From Rhodopseudomonas palustris (GTDB taxonomy: Bacteria > Pseudomonadota > Alphaproteobacteria > Rhizobiales > Xanthobacteraceae): a stretch of 64,000 nucleotides of DNA. Position numbers and translations under genes: made by a program. The notes under the pieces were generated by a model, which was not told the origin of the DNA, did no database searches, and saw only the letters and a list, made by a program, of their open reading frames with translations. This document shows, one piece after another, positions 8,245-15,618 of the stretch. The DNA lies in NCBI RefSeq assembly GCF_003031265.1, contig NZ_CP019966.1, positions 4,526,001-4,590,000 on the forward strand. The letters run 5' to 3'. Position 1 is the first letter of the stretch; each line of letters opens with the position of its first letter.

Positions 8245-9372
8245 TCACGCCGACTTGGGCTGGAAGTTCGGATGAACGACGGCGCCGTCGCGCGTCAGCG
8301 CGGTGGCCTTCACCAGTTCGTCGTCCCAATTCACCGCCAGCGCCTTCTCCTTGTTGACCAGGGTCTCGAAGAAGCTCAGCAGATTGCGCGCATAAAGGGC
8401 CGAAGCCGACGCCGCGACGCGGCCGGCGACGTTGGTGTAGCCGACGATCTTGACGCCGTTGGTCTCGACGATCTGGCCGGGGACCGCGCCCTCGACGTTG
8501 CCGCCGCGTTCGACCGCGAGGTCGACCAGCACCGAGCCGGGCTTCATCGACTTCACCATCTCGGCGGTGACCAGGCGCGGCGCGGGCCGGCCCGGAATCA
8601 GCGCGGTGGTGATGACGATGTCCTGCTTCTTGATGTGTTCGGCAGTCAGAGCGGCCTGCTTGGCCTGATACTCTTTCGACATTTCCTTGGCGTAGCCGCC
8701 GGCGGTCTGGGCGTTCTTGAACTCCTCGTCTTCGACGGCGAGGAACTTGGCGCCCAGCGATTCGACCTGCTCCTTGGTGGCGGGACGCACGTCGGTCGCG
8801 GTGACGATGGCGCCGAGACGGCGCGCGGTGGCGATCGCCTGCAGACCGGCAACGCCGACACCCATGATGAACACCTTCGCCGCCGGCACGGTGCCGGCCG
8901 CGGTCATCATCATTGGCATGGCCCGGCCGAACGTTTCGGCGCCGTCGATCACGGCGCGATAGCCGGCGAGGTTGGCCTGGCTCGACAGCACGTCCATGAC
9001 CTGGGCGCGGGTGATGCGGGGCATCAGCTCCATCGCGAAGGCGGCGATGCCGGCATCCGCCATGCTCTTCAGCGCAGCGTCATTGCCGTACGGGTCCATG
9101 ATCGCCAGCACCAGCGCACCGCGCTTATAGCTGGCGAGTTCGGACGCCTCCGGACGCTTCACCTTGAAGACGACATCGGCGTCCTTCAGAGCGTCGGCGG
9201 ATACGGTGGCCCCGGCGGCAGTGAAATCGGAATCCGGCAGGCCGGACTTGAGGCCCGCGCCCGGCTCGACCGCGACTTCGGCGCCGAGAGCTTTCAGCTT
9301 CTTGACCGTGTCGGGCGTCGCCGCGACGCGCGGCTCGGCGGGATCTTGTTCTTTGGCAACAGCAATCTTCAT
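8245..9372 (-). CDS. pntAA: NAD(P) transhydrogenase subunit alpha part 1 (NAD-binding)
   Basis: 375 residues, related to alanine dehydrogenase. It starts [20 protein letters not shown], then shows [20 protein letters not shown] and the Rossmann loop [20 protein letters not shown], followed by [17 protein letters not shown]. It binds NAD(H) and works with PntAB and PntB. The start at 9372 is set by GGAGG just upstream; an in-frame extension to 9432 has no such site. First gene of the pnt operon, about 200 bases downstream of the small CoxIV gene. Confidence 0.96.
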   Translation of the reverse strand: MKIAVAKEQDPAEPRVAATPDTVKKLKALGAEVAVEPGAGLKSGLPDSDFTAAGATVSADALKDADVVFKVKRPEASELASYKRGALVLAIMDPYGNDAALKSMADAGIAAFAMELMPRITRAQVMDVLSSQANLAGYRAVIDGAETFGRAMPMMMTAAGTVPAAKVFIMGVGVAGLQAIATARRLGAIVTATDVRPATKEQVESLGAKFLAVEDEEFKNAQTAGGYAKEMSKEYQAKQAALTAEHIKKQDIVITTALIPGRPAPRLVTAEMVKSMKPGSVLVDLAVERGGNVEGAVPGQIVETNGVKIVGYTNVAGRVAASASALYARNLLSFFETLVNKEKALAVNWDDELVKATALTRDGAVVHPNFQPKSA

Positions 9373-9427
9373 GGAGCCTCCGGCGGCGCGAAGCACGCGC
9401 GTGAGCGAGCGAGATATGCGCGCACCC

Positions 9428-9529
9428 CGCAAAAGTGGGACCGGTTTTGGGACCGGGATGCGCGCTTACTTATTTGTTTGGAGAACGTCCAGGCGGCAAA
9501 CCGGACTCCACTTTGCCGGGGCGTTCTCC
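9428..9529. repeat. Imperfect inverted repeat between CoxIV gene and pntAA
   Basis: CGCAAAAGTGGGACCGGTTTT at 9428-9448 and the approximately inverted GGCAAACCGGACTCCACTTTGCC around 9495-9517 face each other. The second copy is itself enclosed by GGAGAACG (9480-9487) and CGTTCTCC (9522-9529). The unit resembles dispersed elements seen in related genomes. It could also form a hairpin in the coxIV-pnt transcript, but no T-run follows. Confidence 0.5.
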
Positions 9530-9567
9530 GAGAGAGCGCCGCGTGTAACGGCGCACTCCAGCACAGA

Positions 9568-9720
9568 TCAAGTCAGGAAAATGCCCATGAGGGCGACGAT
9601 CACGATGACGGCGGCGGTGCCGTACTTCACCAGCTTGATGAACCCTTCATAGGTTTGCTCATGCGCGGCGTAGTCGTTGCCATCGGCAGTCGTGTAGGCA
9701 AACTCGTGGTGCTCTGCCAT
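9568..9720 (-). CDS. aa3-type cytochrome c oxidase subunit IV
   Basis: A 50-residue protein: a polar N-terminus MAEHHEFAYTTADGNDYAAH, then EQTYEGFIKLVKYG and one transmembrane helix (TAAVIVIVALMGIFLT). This is the bacterial CoxIV family, a single-helix subunit of aa3-type cytochrome c oxidase first seen in the Paracoccus/Rhodobacter enzymes; it is dispensable for activity in those. GGAGAG lies upstream of the ATG. As in other Rhizobiales, the gene sits just upstream of pntAA rather than with the other cox genes. Confidence 0.88.
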   Translation of the reverse strand: MAEHHEFAYTTADGNDYAAHEQTYEGFIKLVKYGTAAVIVIVALMGIFLT

Positions 9721-10006
9721 TCGTCTCTCCGACATCTTCGAGAAGTGGGGGATGCAATTAGCGCAATCTTATTGCGAGGGCAACGGCACTGCAGCAATTG
9801 TTAGCCTAGCCAGTTTGGGTTCATTCCAAAGTCTAGGCCGCCGTCACCGATCGCTTGTGCAGTGTGATCGCAACAAACGATTAGAACAAGCTGTTACGAA
9901 GCGATTGCAACAAGCAGCGACTGATTATTCCGTGCTGCGGATCAGTCGTGACCTCATGACGAGATGATCGCACGCTCGAAGTGACGACGCGATCGTCGAC
10001 CGCACG

Positions 10007-10399
10007 TCAGGCCGGCCAGTTGTCCCGGATCCAACGCGTCAGGCTAGCCTCGCTGACTTCGCCGGCCGCGAGGGCAAGGATGATCATGGTCGCATGGGCG
10101 GGAGCAGGTTCGAAGACGATGCCGTTCTTGGCCAGAAAGACGACCATCGCCATGAAGGCGATCCGCTTGTTGCCATCAACGAAGGCGTGATTCTTGGCCA
10201 GCCCGAACGCATAGGCGGAGGCAAGCTCCGGCAGATCGCAGTGCTCATACTGCCATTTGTTGATGGGACGTTCGAGCGCCGACCGCAGCATGCCCTCGTC
10301 GCGCAGCCCCGGCGCGCCGCCAAATCGGCGCAGCTGTCTGGCATGCATCGCTATCGCCTGCTCGTAGGTGATCCAGCTCGGCTCGACAGGCTCGCCCAT
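10007..10399 (-). CDS. Doc-type (Fic fold) toxin
   Basis: 130 residues with the Doc/Fic catalytic loop NHAFVDGNKRIAF near residues 70-82 (HxFxDGNKR form, the Doc variant that phosphorylates EF-Tu rather than adding AMP). Helices AIAMHARQLRRFGG and LRDEGMLRSALERP are also typical of death-on-curing toxins. GAGGAG precedes the ATG at 10399. It follows the AbrB-like antitoxin gene by 10 bases, so they form one transcript. The partner is AbrB-type, not Phd. Catalytic residues look intact, so it is probably an active toxin. Confidence 0.88.
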   Translation of the reverse strand: MGEPVEPSWITYEQAIAMHARQLRRFGGAPGLRDEGMLRSALERPINKWQYEHCDLPELASAYAFGLAKNHAFVDGNKRIAFMAMVVFLAKNGIVFEPAPAHATMIILALAAGEVSEASLTRWIRDNWPA

Positions 10400-10409
10400 C
10401 GAAAGCTCC

Positions 10410-10634
10410 TCATTTGGCGAGGGCAGCCAGCGTGTCCTTGTACTTCTCCATGACCTCGTCGGCGATTGCCATCGTTCGCTCGAAGTCGGGGTCGTACGGC
10501 AACGCCTGGAATCCGCCGCCGGGCAATTCGGTGATGTGCAGTTCCTGCCCACGCTTGAGATCGAGGCGCTGCATCAGTTCCTTCGGCAGCAACAAGCCGT
10601 CGGAATTCCCAATCTTCTTGATTTCGATCTTCAT
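10410..10634 (-). CDS. AbrB/MazE-type antitoxin
   Basis: 74 residues. The first 45 form a swapped-hairpin AbrB/MazE DNA-binding fold: MKIEIKKIGNSDGLLLPKEL, then LDLKRGQELHITEL. The C-terminal 30 residues (FERTMAIADEVMEKYKDTLA) are the likely helix that wraps the toxin and blocks its active site. It is first in the operon, 10 bases before the Doc gene, the usual antitoxin-first order. It probably represses its own promoter by binding the inverted repeat at 10693-10724. An in-frame extension upstream to 10694 lacks family similarity. Confidence 0.85.
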   Translation of the reverse strand: MKIEIKKIGNSDGLLLPKELMQRLDLKRGQELHITELPGGGFQALPYDPDFERTMAIADEVMEKYKDTLAALAK

Positions 10635-10692
10635 CGCGATCCAATCTTTCCCAGAATGCGCCGGCCTAAGCCTCGCACGCCCGGCAACGAAC

Positions 10693-10724
10693 AAGGCGCG
10701 TTATACAAACGTATAACGCGCCTT
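10693..10724. promoter_or_regulatory. Perfect 14-base-arm inverted repeat, putative operator of the AbrB-Doc module
   Basis: Arms AAGGCGCGTTATAC and GTATAACGCGCCTT are perfect inverted copies around AAAC. It is 59 bases upstream of the antitoxin ATG and 41 bases past the pepF stop, both on the minus strand. It could terminate pepF transcription (only a weak T-rich stretch follows) or be the antitoxin operator. The second reading is supported by the promoter match that overlaps it. Confidence 0.6.
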
Positions 10725-10732
10725 GCCGTTCC
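10708..10732 (-). promoter_or_regulatory. EcfG-type (general stress) promoter match before the AbrB-Doc pair
   Basis: On the minus strand GGAAC (10732-10728), 16 bases, CGTT (10711-10708): a perfect match to the alphaproteobacterial EcfG consensus. The -10 element lies in the centre of the inverted repeat, so a repressor bound there would block it. A transcript would begin near 10702, about 70 bases before the antitoxin ATG. Confidence 0.55.
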
Positions 10733-10764
10733 GTTCAACAAATGTTTTACGACAGCCAGTCGCC

Positions 10765-12681
10765 CTACCCCATGGCCTCCAGCTCGTCGATCATGCCGGC
10801 GATCACCGACAAGCCGCCGTCCCAGAAGCTGGGGTTCTTGGCGTCGAGGCCGAACGGGGCGAGCAGTTCGGAATAATGCTTGGTTCCGCCCGCCGACAGC
10901 ATCGCCAGATAGCGCTCGGCGAAGCCTTCCTGGGCGTGCTCGTAGACCGCATACAGCGAGTTCACCAGACAGTCGCCGAACGCATAGGCGTAAACGTAGA
11001 ACGGCGAATGGATGAAGTGCGGGATGTACATCCAGAAGCTTTCGTAGCCCGGCTTGATCTCGATCGCCGGGCCGAGGCTCTCGCCCTGCACCGACAGCCA
11101 GATCTCGCCGATCCGCTGCGCGGTCAACTCGCCGCTGCGGCGCTCGGTGTGGACCGCCCGCTCGAACGAATAGAACGCGATCTGCCGGACCACGGTGTTG
11201 ATCATGTCCTCGACCTTGCCGGCGAGCAGCGCCTGACGCTGCTTGCGGTCCTTGGTCTGAGTCAGCAGACGGCGGAAGGTCAGCATTTCGCCGAACACGC
11301 TGGCGGTCTCGGCCAGTGTCAGCGGCGTCGGCGCCATCAGCGCGCCGTTCTTGGCGGCCAGCACCTGGTGCACGCCGTGGCCGAGTTCGTGGGCGAGCGT
11401 CATCACGTCCCGCGGCTTGCCCTGATAGTTCATCAGCACATAGGGATGCGCCGACGGCGTGGTCGGATGCGAGAATGCGCCAGGCGCCTTGCCGGGCCGC
11501 ACCGGAGCGTCGATCCAGCGATCGGTGAAGAACCGCTCGGCGATCTGCGCCATCTCCGGCGAGAACGCCTTGTAGGCGGTCAGCACCATGTTGCGGGCTT
11601 CCGGCCAGGCGATCGTGCCGGTCGCGGCGAACGGCAGCGGCGCGTTGCGGTCCCAATAGGGCAGCTTCTTCTTTTTGAACCAACCGGCCTTGAGCTTGTA
11701 GTAGCGGTGCGACAGCTTCGGATACGCCGCGCGCACCGAGGCGACCAGCGCATCGACCACTTCGCGTTCGACCCGGTTGGCGAGGTGGCGGCTGTCGGCC
11801 ACATCTTCGAAGCCGCGCCAGCGGTCGGAGATTTCCTTGTCCTTGGCGAGCGTGTTGGTGATCAGCGCAAAGGTGCGCTCATTCGCCTTGAAGGTCTTGG
11901 CCAAGGCCTCGGCGGCCGCCTTGCGCTTTTCGGGCGCACGATCCTGCATCAGGTTCAGTGTCGGCTCGATTGCCAGTTCCTTGCCGCCAACCTTGAAGCG
12001 CAGCGACGAGATGGTCTGGTCGAACAAACGGTTGAACGCGCCGTAGCCGGTCTGCGACTTTTCATGGAACAGCTGCTCGATGCGGTCTTCGAGCTGATAC
12101 GGCTTGTCCTTGCGCAGATCCTCGATCCACGGCCGGTAGTGGCCGAGCTCCAGCGTATGCATTGCGGTCTCGAGCACCGCGTCGTCGACGCGATTGAGCT
12201 CGAGGGTGAAGAACAGCAGATGCACCGAAGCGGCAGTCAGGCGCTCGGAGACGTCGCCATAGAATTTCGACTTCACCGGATCGACGCTGTCGCCGGCGTG
12301 GACCAAGCCCGCATAGGAACCTAGCCGGCCGGCCAAATCCTCGATCGCCTCGTAGCGCTTGACCGCGCCGGCGAGCCACAGCGCGCCGCCGTCCTTCGCG
12401 GTCTCTTCCGCCAGCCGGCCCTTGAAGTCGGCTTCGAACGAAGCGCATTCGGCATCGAGACGATCGAGATCGCCGGCGACCTCCGGCGAGTCGATCGCCG
12501 GATACAGATCCGTCAGATTCCACTCGGGCAGTTTCGCCGGCTTGCTTGCGGTCTTCCGTCCCGCGGCCGCGGTCTTGGCCGCTTTCGCCTTGCTGGGCGC
12601 GGCCTTGCGCGGTGCTGGCTTGGCGGGGGTGGACTTGCGGGAAGAGGACTTTGCGGTACGGGAGGTCGCAGATTTCGCCAT
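10765..12681 (-). CDS. pepF: Oligoendopeptidase F (M3B metallopeptidase)
   Basis: 638 residues. After an unusual N-terminal extension of about 50 residues, rich in Lys, Ala, Ser and Pro, the peptidase begins at LPEWNLTDLYPAIDSPEVAG. The zinc site is LAHELGHGVHQ (HExxH) with the downstream E in LTLAETASVFGEML. M3B enzymes cut short peptides in the cytosol. The basic extension is not part of the peptidase fold and resembles histone-like tails; it might bind nucleic acid or membranes. Start at 12681 because the upstream frame has no conserved sequence. Single gene. Confidence 0.93.
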   Translation of the reverse strand: MAKSATSRTAKSSSRKSTPAKPAPRKAAPSKAKAAKTAAAGRKTASKPAKLPEWNLTDLYPAIDSPEVAGDLDRLDAECASFEADFKGRLAEETAKDGGALWLAGAVKRYEAIEDLAGRLGSYAGLVHAGDSVDPVKSKFYGDVSERLTAASVHLLFFTLELNRVDDAVLETAMHTLELGHYRPWIEDLRKDKPYQLEDRIEQLFHEKSQTGYGAFNRLFDQTISSLRFKVGGKELAIEPTLNLMQDRAPEKRKAAAEALAKTFKANERTFALITNTLAKDKEISDRWRGFEDVADSRHLANRVEREVVDALVASVRAAYPKLSHRYYKLKAGWFKKKKLPYWDRNAPLPFAATGTIAWPEARNMVLTAYKAFSPEMAQIAERFFTDRWIDAPVRPGKAPGAFSHPTTPSAHPYVLMNYQGKPRDVMTLAHELGHGVHQVLAAKNGALMAPTPLTLAETASVFGEMLTFRRLLTQTKDRKQRQALLAGKVEDMINTVVRQIAFYSFERAVHTERRSGELTAQRIGEIWLSVQGESLGPAIEIKPGYESFWMYIPHFIHSPFYVYAYAFGDCLVNSLYAVYEHAQEGFAERYLAMLSAGGTKHYSELLAPFGLDAKNPSFWDGGLSVIAGMIDELEAMG

Positions 12682-13047
12682 GGTGCTTTCAGATCGCGTG
12701 CGATTTGCCTTGCGAAACGCTACTAGCTCCGTCACCGGCTTCGCAAGTCACAGTTTCCTTCAAGGGGAGCCGCCCTGCGACAAGGCAGCGCGGCTCGAAC
12801 AGCCCCTCGCCGCCTTGATCGAGCTTGGCGGCAGGATTACGACACCGCTGCAAAGCGTTCGTTCCCGAACAGTTCGGCTCTGACCGTGCGGCGATTGACC
12901 ATCGTGCGGTCTGGTGCTGGTATCGGCGCTGACGCAAGCGATCTGACGCAGCCTTTCGACTGCGCCGCATGCACCACGTCCTGGACCGGGCCCCTCTGGC
13001 AGTTCGTCTGAACTGTGATGTCGGACTGGACGCTCACGGAGCGCCCG
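12682..13047. other. Divergent intergenic region pepF / TerC-family gene
   Basis: About 365 bases with promoters for both neighbours expected but not identified with confidence. I looked for a yybP-ykoY-like manganese riboswitch because TerC-family genes sometimes carry one, and did not see its conserved core. No gene is supported. Confidence 0.4.
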
Positions 13048-13683
13048 ATGACCGACTTTCTCGCAATCTTCACGCCCGAAGGCCTCACCGCGTTCGCCCA
13101 GGTCGTGATGATCGACCTGGTGCTCGCCGGCGACAACGCCGTCGTCATCGGCCTCGCCGCTGCCGGGCTGCCAAAAGAGCAGCGCGGTAAGGCGATCCTG
13201 ATCGGCATCGTGGTCGCCACCGCGCTCCGCATCGCCTTCGCCAGTGTCACCGTGCAGCTTCTGCAAATCATCGGGCTGCTGCTCGCCGGCGGCGTGCTGC
13301 TGCTGTGGGTGTGCTGGAAGATGTGGCGCGAGCTGCGCAACCCGCCCGAAGACGTCGATGCGCTCGAAGGCGACGGCGGTGCGGCAACCGGCGCTCCGAC
13401 CAAGACCATGGCGCAGGCGGTGTGGCAGATCACGCTGGCCGACGTCTCGATGTCGCTCGACAACGTCCTGGCGGTGGCCGGCGCGGCACGCGAGCATCCG
13501 GTGATTCTGGTGTTCGGCCTCGCCCTGTCGATCGCGCTGATGGGTCTCGCCGCAAGCTTCATCGCACGGCTGCTGCATAAGCACCGTTGGATCGCCTATA
13601 TCGGCCTCGCCATCATTCTCTATGTGGCAGGCGACATGATCTATCGCGGCGCGCTCGAGATCTGGCCGCACGCCTTCGGATAA
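13048..13683 (+). CDS. TerC/YjbE-family integral membrane protein
   Basis: 211 residues with about six or seven transmembrane segments. The two characteristic acidic motifs are present: MIDLVLAGDNAVVIGLAA (helix 1) and LADVSMSLDNVLAVAGAA (helix 4), the paired GDN/DN signature of the TerC family, linked to Mn2+ or other metal export. A cytosolic loop (PPEDVDALEGDGGAATG) is acidic. The start at 13048 has CGGAG upstream; an earlier ATG at 13015 is in frame. Probably monocistronic; the actual metal is not shown by the sequence. Confidence 0.85.
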   Translation: MTDFLAIFTPEGLTAFAQVVMIDLVLAGDNAVVIGLAAAGLPKEQRGKAILIGIVVATALRIAFASVTVQLLQIIGLLLAGGVLLLWVCWKMWRELRNPPEDVDALEGDGGAATGAPTKTMAQAVWQITLADVSMSLDNVLAVAGAAREHPVILVFGLALSIALMGLAASFIARLLHKHRWIAYIGLAIILYVAGDMIYRGALEIWPHAFG

Positions 13684-13778
13684 CAGCGGATAACCATCTG
13701 CATTTTCACCAAGCGTTAACGCATTCGTCGCAATCCTGCACCAATTCGGGACAGTTCGGGTTGAGGCAGTAGCGAGTA

Positions 13779-15266
13779 ATGGTTGAGCGTATTCTGATCG
13801 CCGACGACGATGCAGTACAGCGTCGGCTGGTCGAGAACATGGTGCAGAAGTGCGGCTATGAGGCGATTTCGGTCGATAGCGGCGACGCTGCGGTAGAAGC
13901 CCTGACCGCGCCCGATGCACCGGCAATCGACGCCGTGGTGCTCGATCTGGTGATGCCCGGACTCGATGGACTCGGCGTGCTGTCGAAGATTCGCGCCAGC
14001 GGACTCGACGTGCCGGTGATCGTGCAGACCGCACACGGCGGCATCGACAATGTGGTGTCGGCGATGCGTGCCGGCGCGCACGACTTCGTCGTCAAGCCGG
14101 TCGGCATCGAGCGTCTGCAGGTGTCTCTGCGCAATGCGCTGAATGCCAGCGCGATGAAGGGTGAGCTGCAGCGCATCCGCCATGCCCGCGAAGGCCGGCT
14201 GACGTTCTCAGATATCATCACGCGCAGCGAGGCGATGGCGCCGGTGCTGCGCGCCGCCGAAAAGGCTGCAGGCTCTGCGATCCCGGTGCTGATCGAAGGC
14301 GAATCCGGCGTCGGCAAGGAGCTGTTCGCGCGCGCCATCCACGGTTCCAGCGACCGCCGCGCCAAGCCGTTCGTCGCGGTGAACTGCGGCGCGATCCCCG
14401 ACAATCTCGTCGAGTCGATTCTGTTCGGCCACGAGAAAGGTGCATTCACCGGCGCGACCGAGCGCCACGACGGCAAGTTCGTCGAGGCCTCTGGCGGCAC
14501 GCTGTTTCTCGACGAGGTCAGCGAGCTGCCGCTGACGGCGCAGGTCAAGCTGCTGCGCGCGCTGCAGGAAGGCGCGGTCGAAGCGGTCGGCGGGCGCCGG
14601 CCGGTCAAAGTCGATGTCCGCATCATCTCGGCCACCAACCGCCGGTTGCTCGACCGGGTGAAGGCGGGCCAGTTCCGGGAGGATCTGTTCTATCGGCTGC
14701 ACGTGCTGCCGCTGACGATCCCGCCACTGCGCACCCGCCGCGAAGACATTCCACCGCTGCTGCGGCATTTCCTGATGCGGTTCTGCGCCGAAGAGAAGCG
14801 CAGCATCGGTGGCATCACCGGCGAAGCGATGGCGCGGCTGGCGCAGCTCGACTGGCCCGGCAACATCCGCCAGCTCGAAAACGCGGTGTACCGCGCCGTG
14901 GTGATGAGCGACGGCGATCAGCTTGGCCTCGCCGACTTCCCGCTGGCGATCGCCCCATCGGTCGTGCCGGCAGAAGATACAACCGGCGAGCCGCTGGTGA
15001 TCGAACGCAGCGAGCCGCAATTTGTCGCCGCAAGCGAAGTGCCGATCGCGCCGCTGCCGAGCGTCGGCAATCTGTCGATGCTGACCGCGGACGACGAAGT
15101 GCGTCCGCTCGACGAAATGGAACGCGAGATCATCCGGTTCGCGATCTCGCATTATCGCGGCCAGATGTCCGAAGTGGCGCGGCGGCTGAAGATCGGCCGC
15201 TCGACGCTGTATCGCAAACTCGACGAGATCGAAGCCGAGCGCGCCGCGCAGGCCGAGGCGCGATAA
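13779..15266 (+). CDS. NtrC-family sigma-54-dependent response regulator
   Basis: 495 residues. Receiver domain 1-120 with IADDD at the acidic pocket and Asp56 in [12 protein letters not shown] as phospho-acceptor; AAA+ domain about 140-380 with Walker A GESGVGKE, the sigma-54 contact loop GAFTGA and Walker [10 protein letters not shown]; a Fis-type helix-turn-helix at the end ([21 protein letters not shown]). All elements for activating sigma-54 RNA polymerase are intact. No histidine kinase gene is adjacent, so partner and targets are unknown. The 130-residue receiver is followed by a longer-than-usual acidic linker before the HTH. Confidence 0.92.
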   Translation: MVERILIADDDAVQRRLVENMVQKCGYEAISVDSGDAAVEALTAPDAPAIDAVVLDLVMPGLDGLGVLSKIRASGLDVPVIVQTAHGGIDNVVSAMRAGAHDFVVKPVGIERLQVSLRNALNASAMKGELQRIRHAREGRLTFSDIITRSEAMAPVLRAAEKAAGSAIPVLIEGESGVGKELFARAIHGSSDRRAKPFVAVNCGAIPDNLVESILFGHEKGAFTGATERHDGKFVEASGGTLFLDEVSELPLTAQVKLLRALQEGAVEAVGGRRPVKVDVRIISATNRRLLDRVKAGQFREDLFYRLHVLPLTIPPLRTRREDIPPLLRHFLMRFCAEEKRSIGGITGEAMARLAQLDWPGNIRQLENAVYRAVVMSDGDQLGLADFPLAIAPSVVPAEDTTGEPLVIERSEPQFVAASEVPIAPLPSVGNLSMLTADDEVRPLDEMEREIIRFAISHYRGQMSEVARRLKIGRSTLYRKLDEIEAERAAQAEAR

Positions 15267-15618
15267 CGAGGACTACCCGCGCCCTGTAAGTTTTCGGGGC
15301 CTCAGGACCGAATGTGGCTGTCGCATGGCGGCCTGCGGATCGCTGATTCGCGGAACCTTTTGAACCGTGGCGCGATAGTGACAGACAACCAGGGCGGCCC
15401 GTGGCACAAGCCACTGACCGCCCTAGCCAACTGCAACTGGGGTCAGTTTGTCGTGAGTCTGCCCGGCCGATGCTGGCCGCTCGAACCGGGCCTGTGTATC
15501 CTCCGACTGAGACGTGAGATCGGCCGCGTGCCGATCCACGAGCGGGTGCCCTGACACTCGAGAACCAAACTGCAAGTCACGAACTGCCGGCCGGGCAGCT
15601 TTCCCAAGGGGTAGACGA
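15267..15618. other. Intergenic region before the large LD-transpeptidase
   Basis: About 350 bases. An 80-codon frame here has no ribosome binding site or recognisable family. A GTGGC/GCCAC small inverted repeat is visible near 15401. A GGAAC near 15354 lacks the matching CGTT, and a TGGCAC near 15402 lacks a GC at the -12 position, so neither is called a promoter. Confidence 0.4.

Noticed and set aside
12682..13047. yybP-ykoY-type manganese riboswitch before the TerC-family gene.
   Set aside because: The conserved internal loops of that riboswitch could not be located in the leader.
15400..15420. TGGCAC near 15402 as a sigma-54 promoter for the LD-transpeptidase gene.
   Set aside because: There is no GC at the -12 position at the required spacing.
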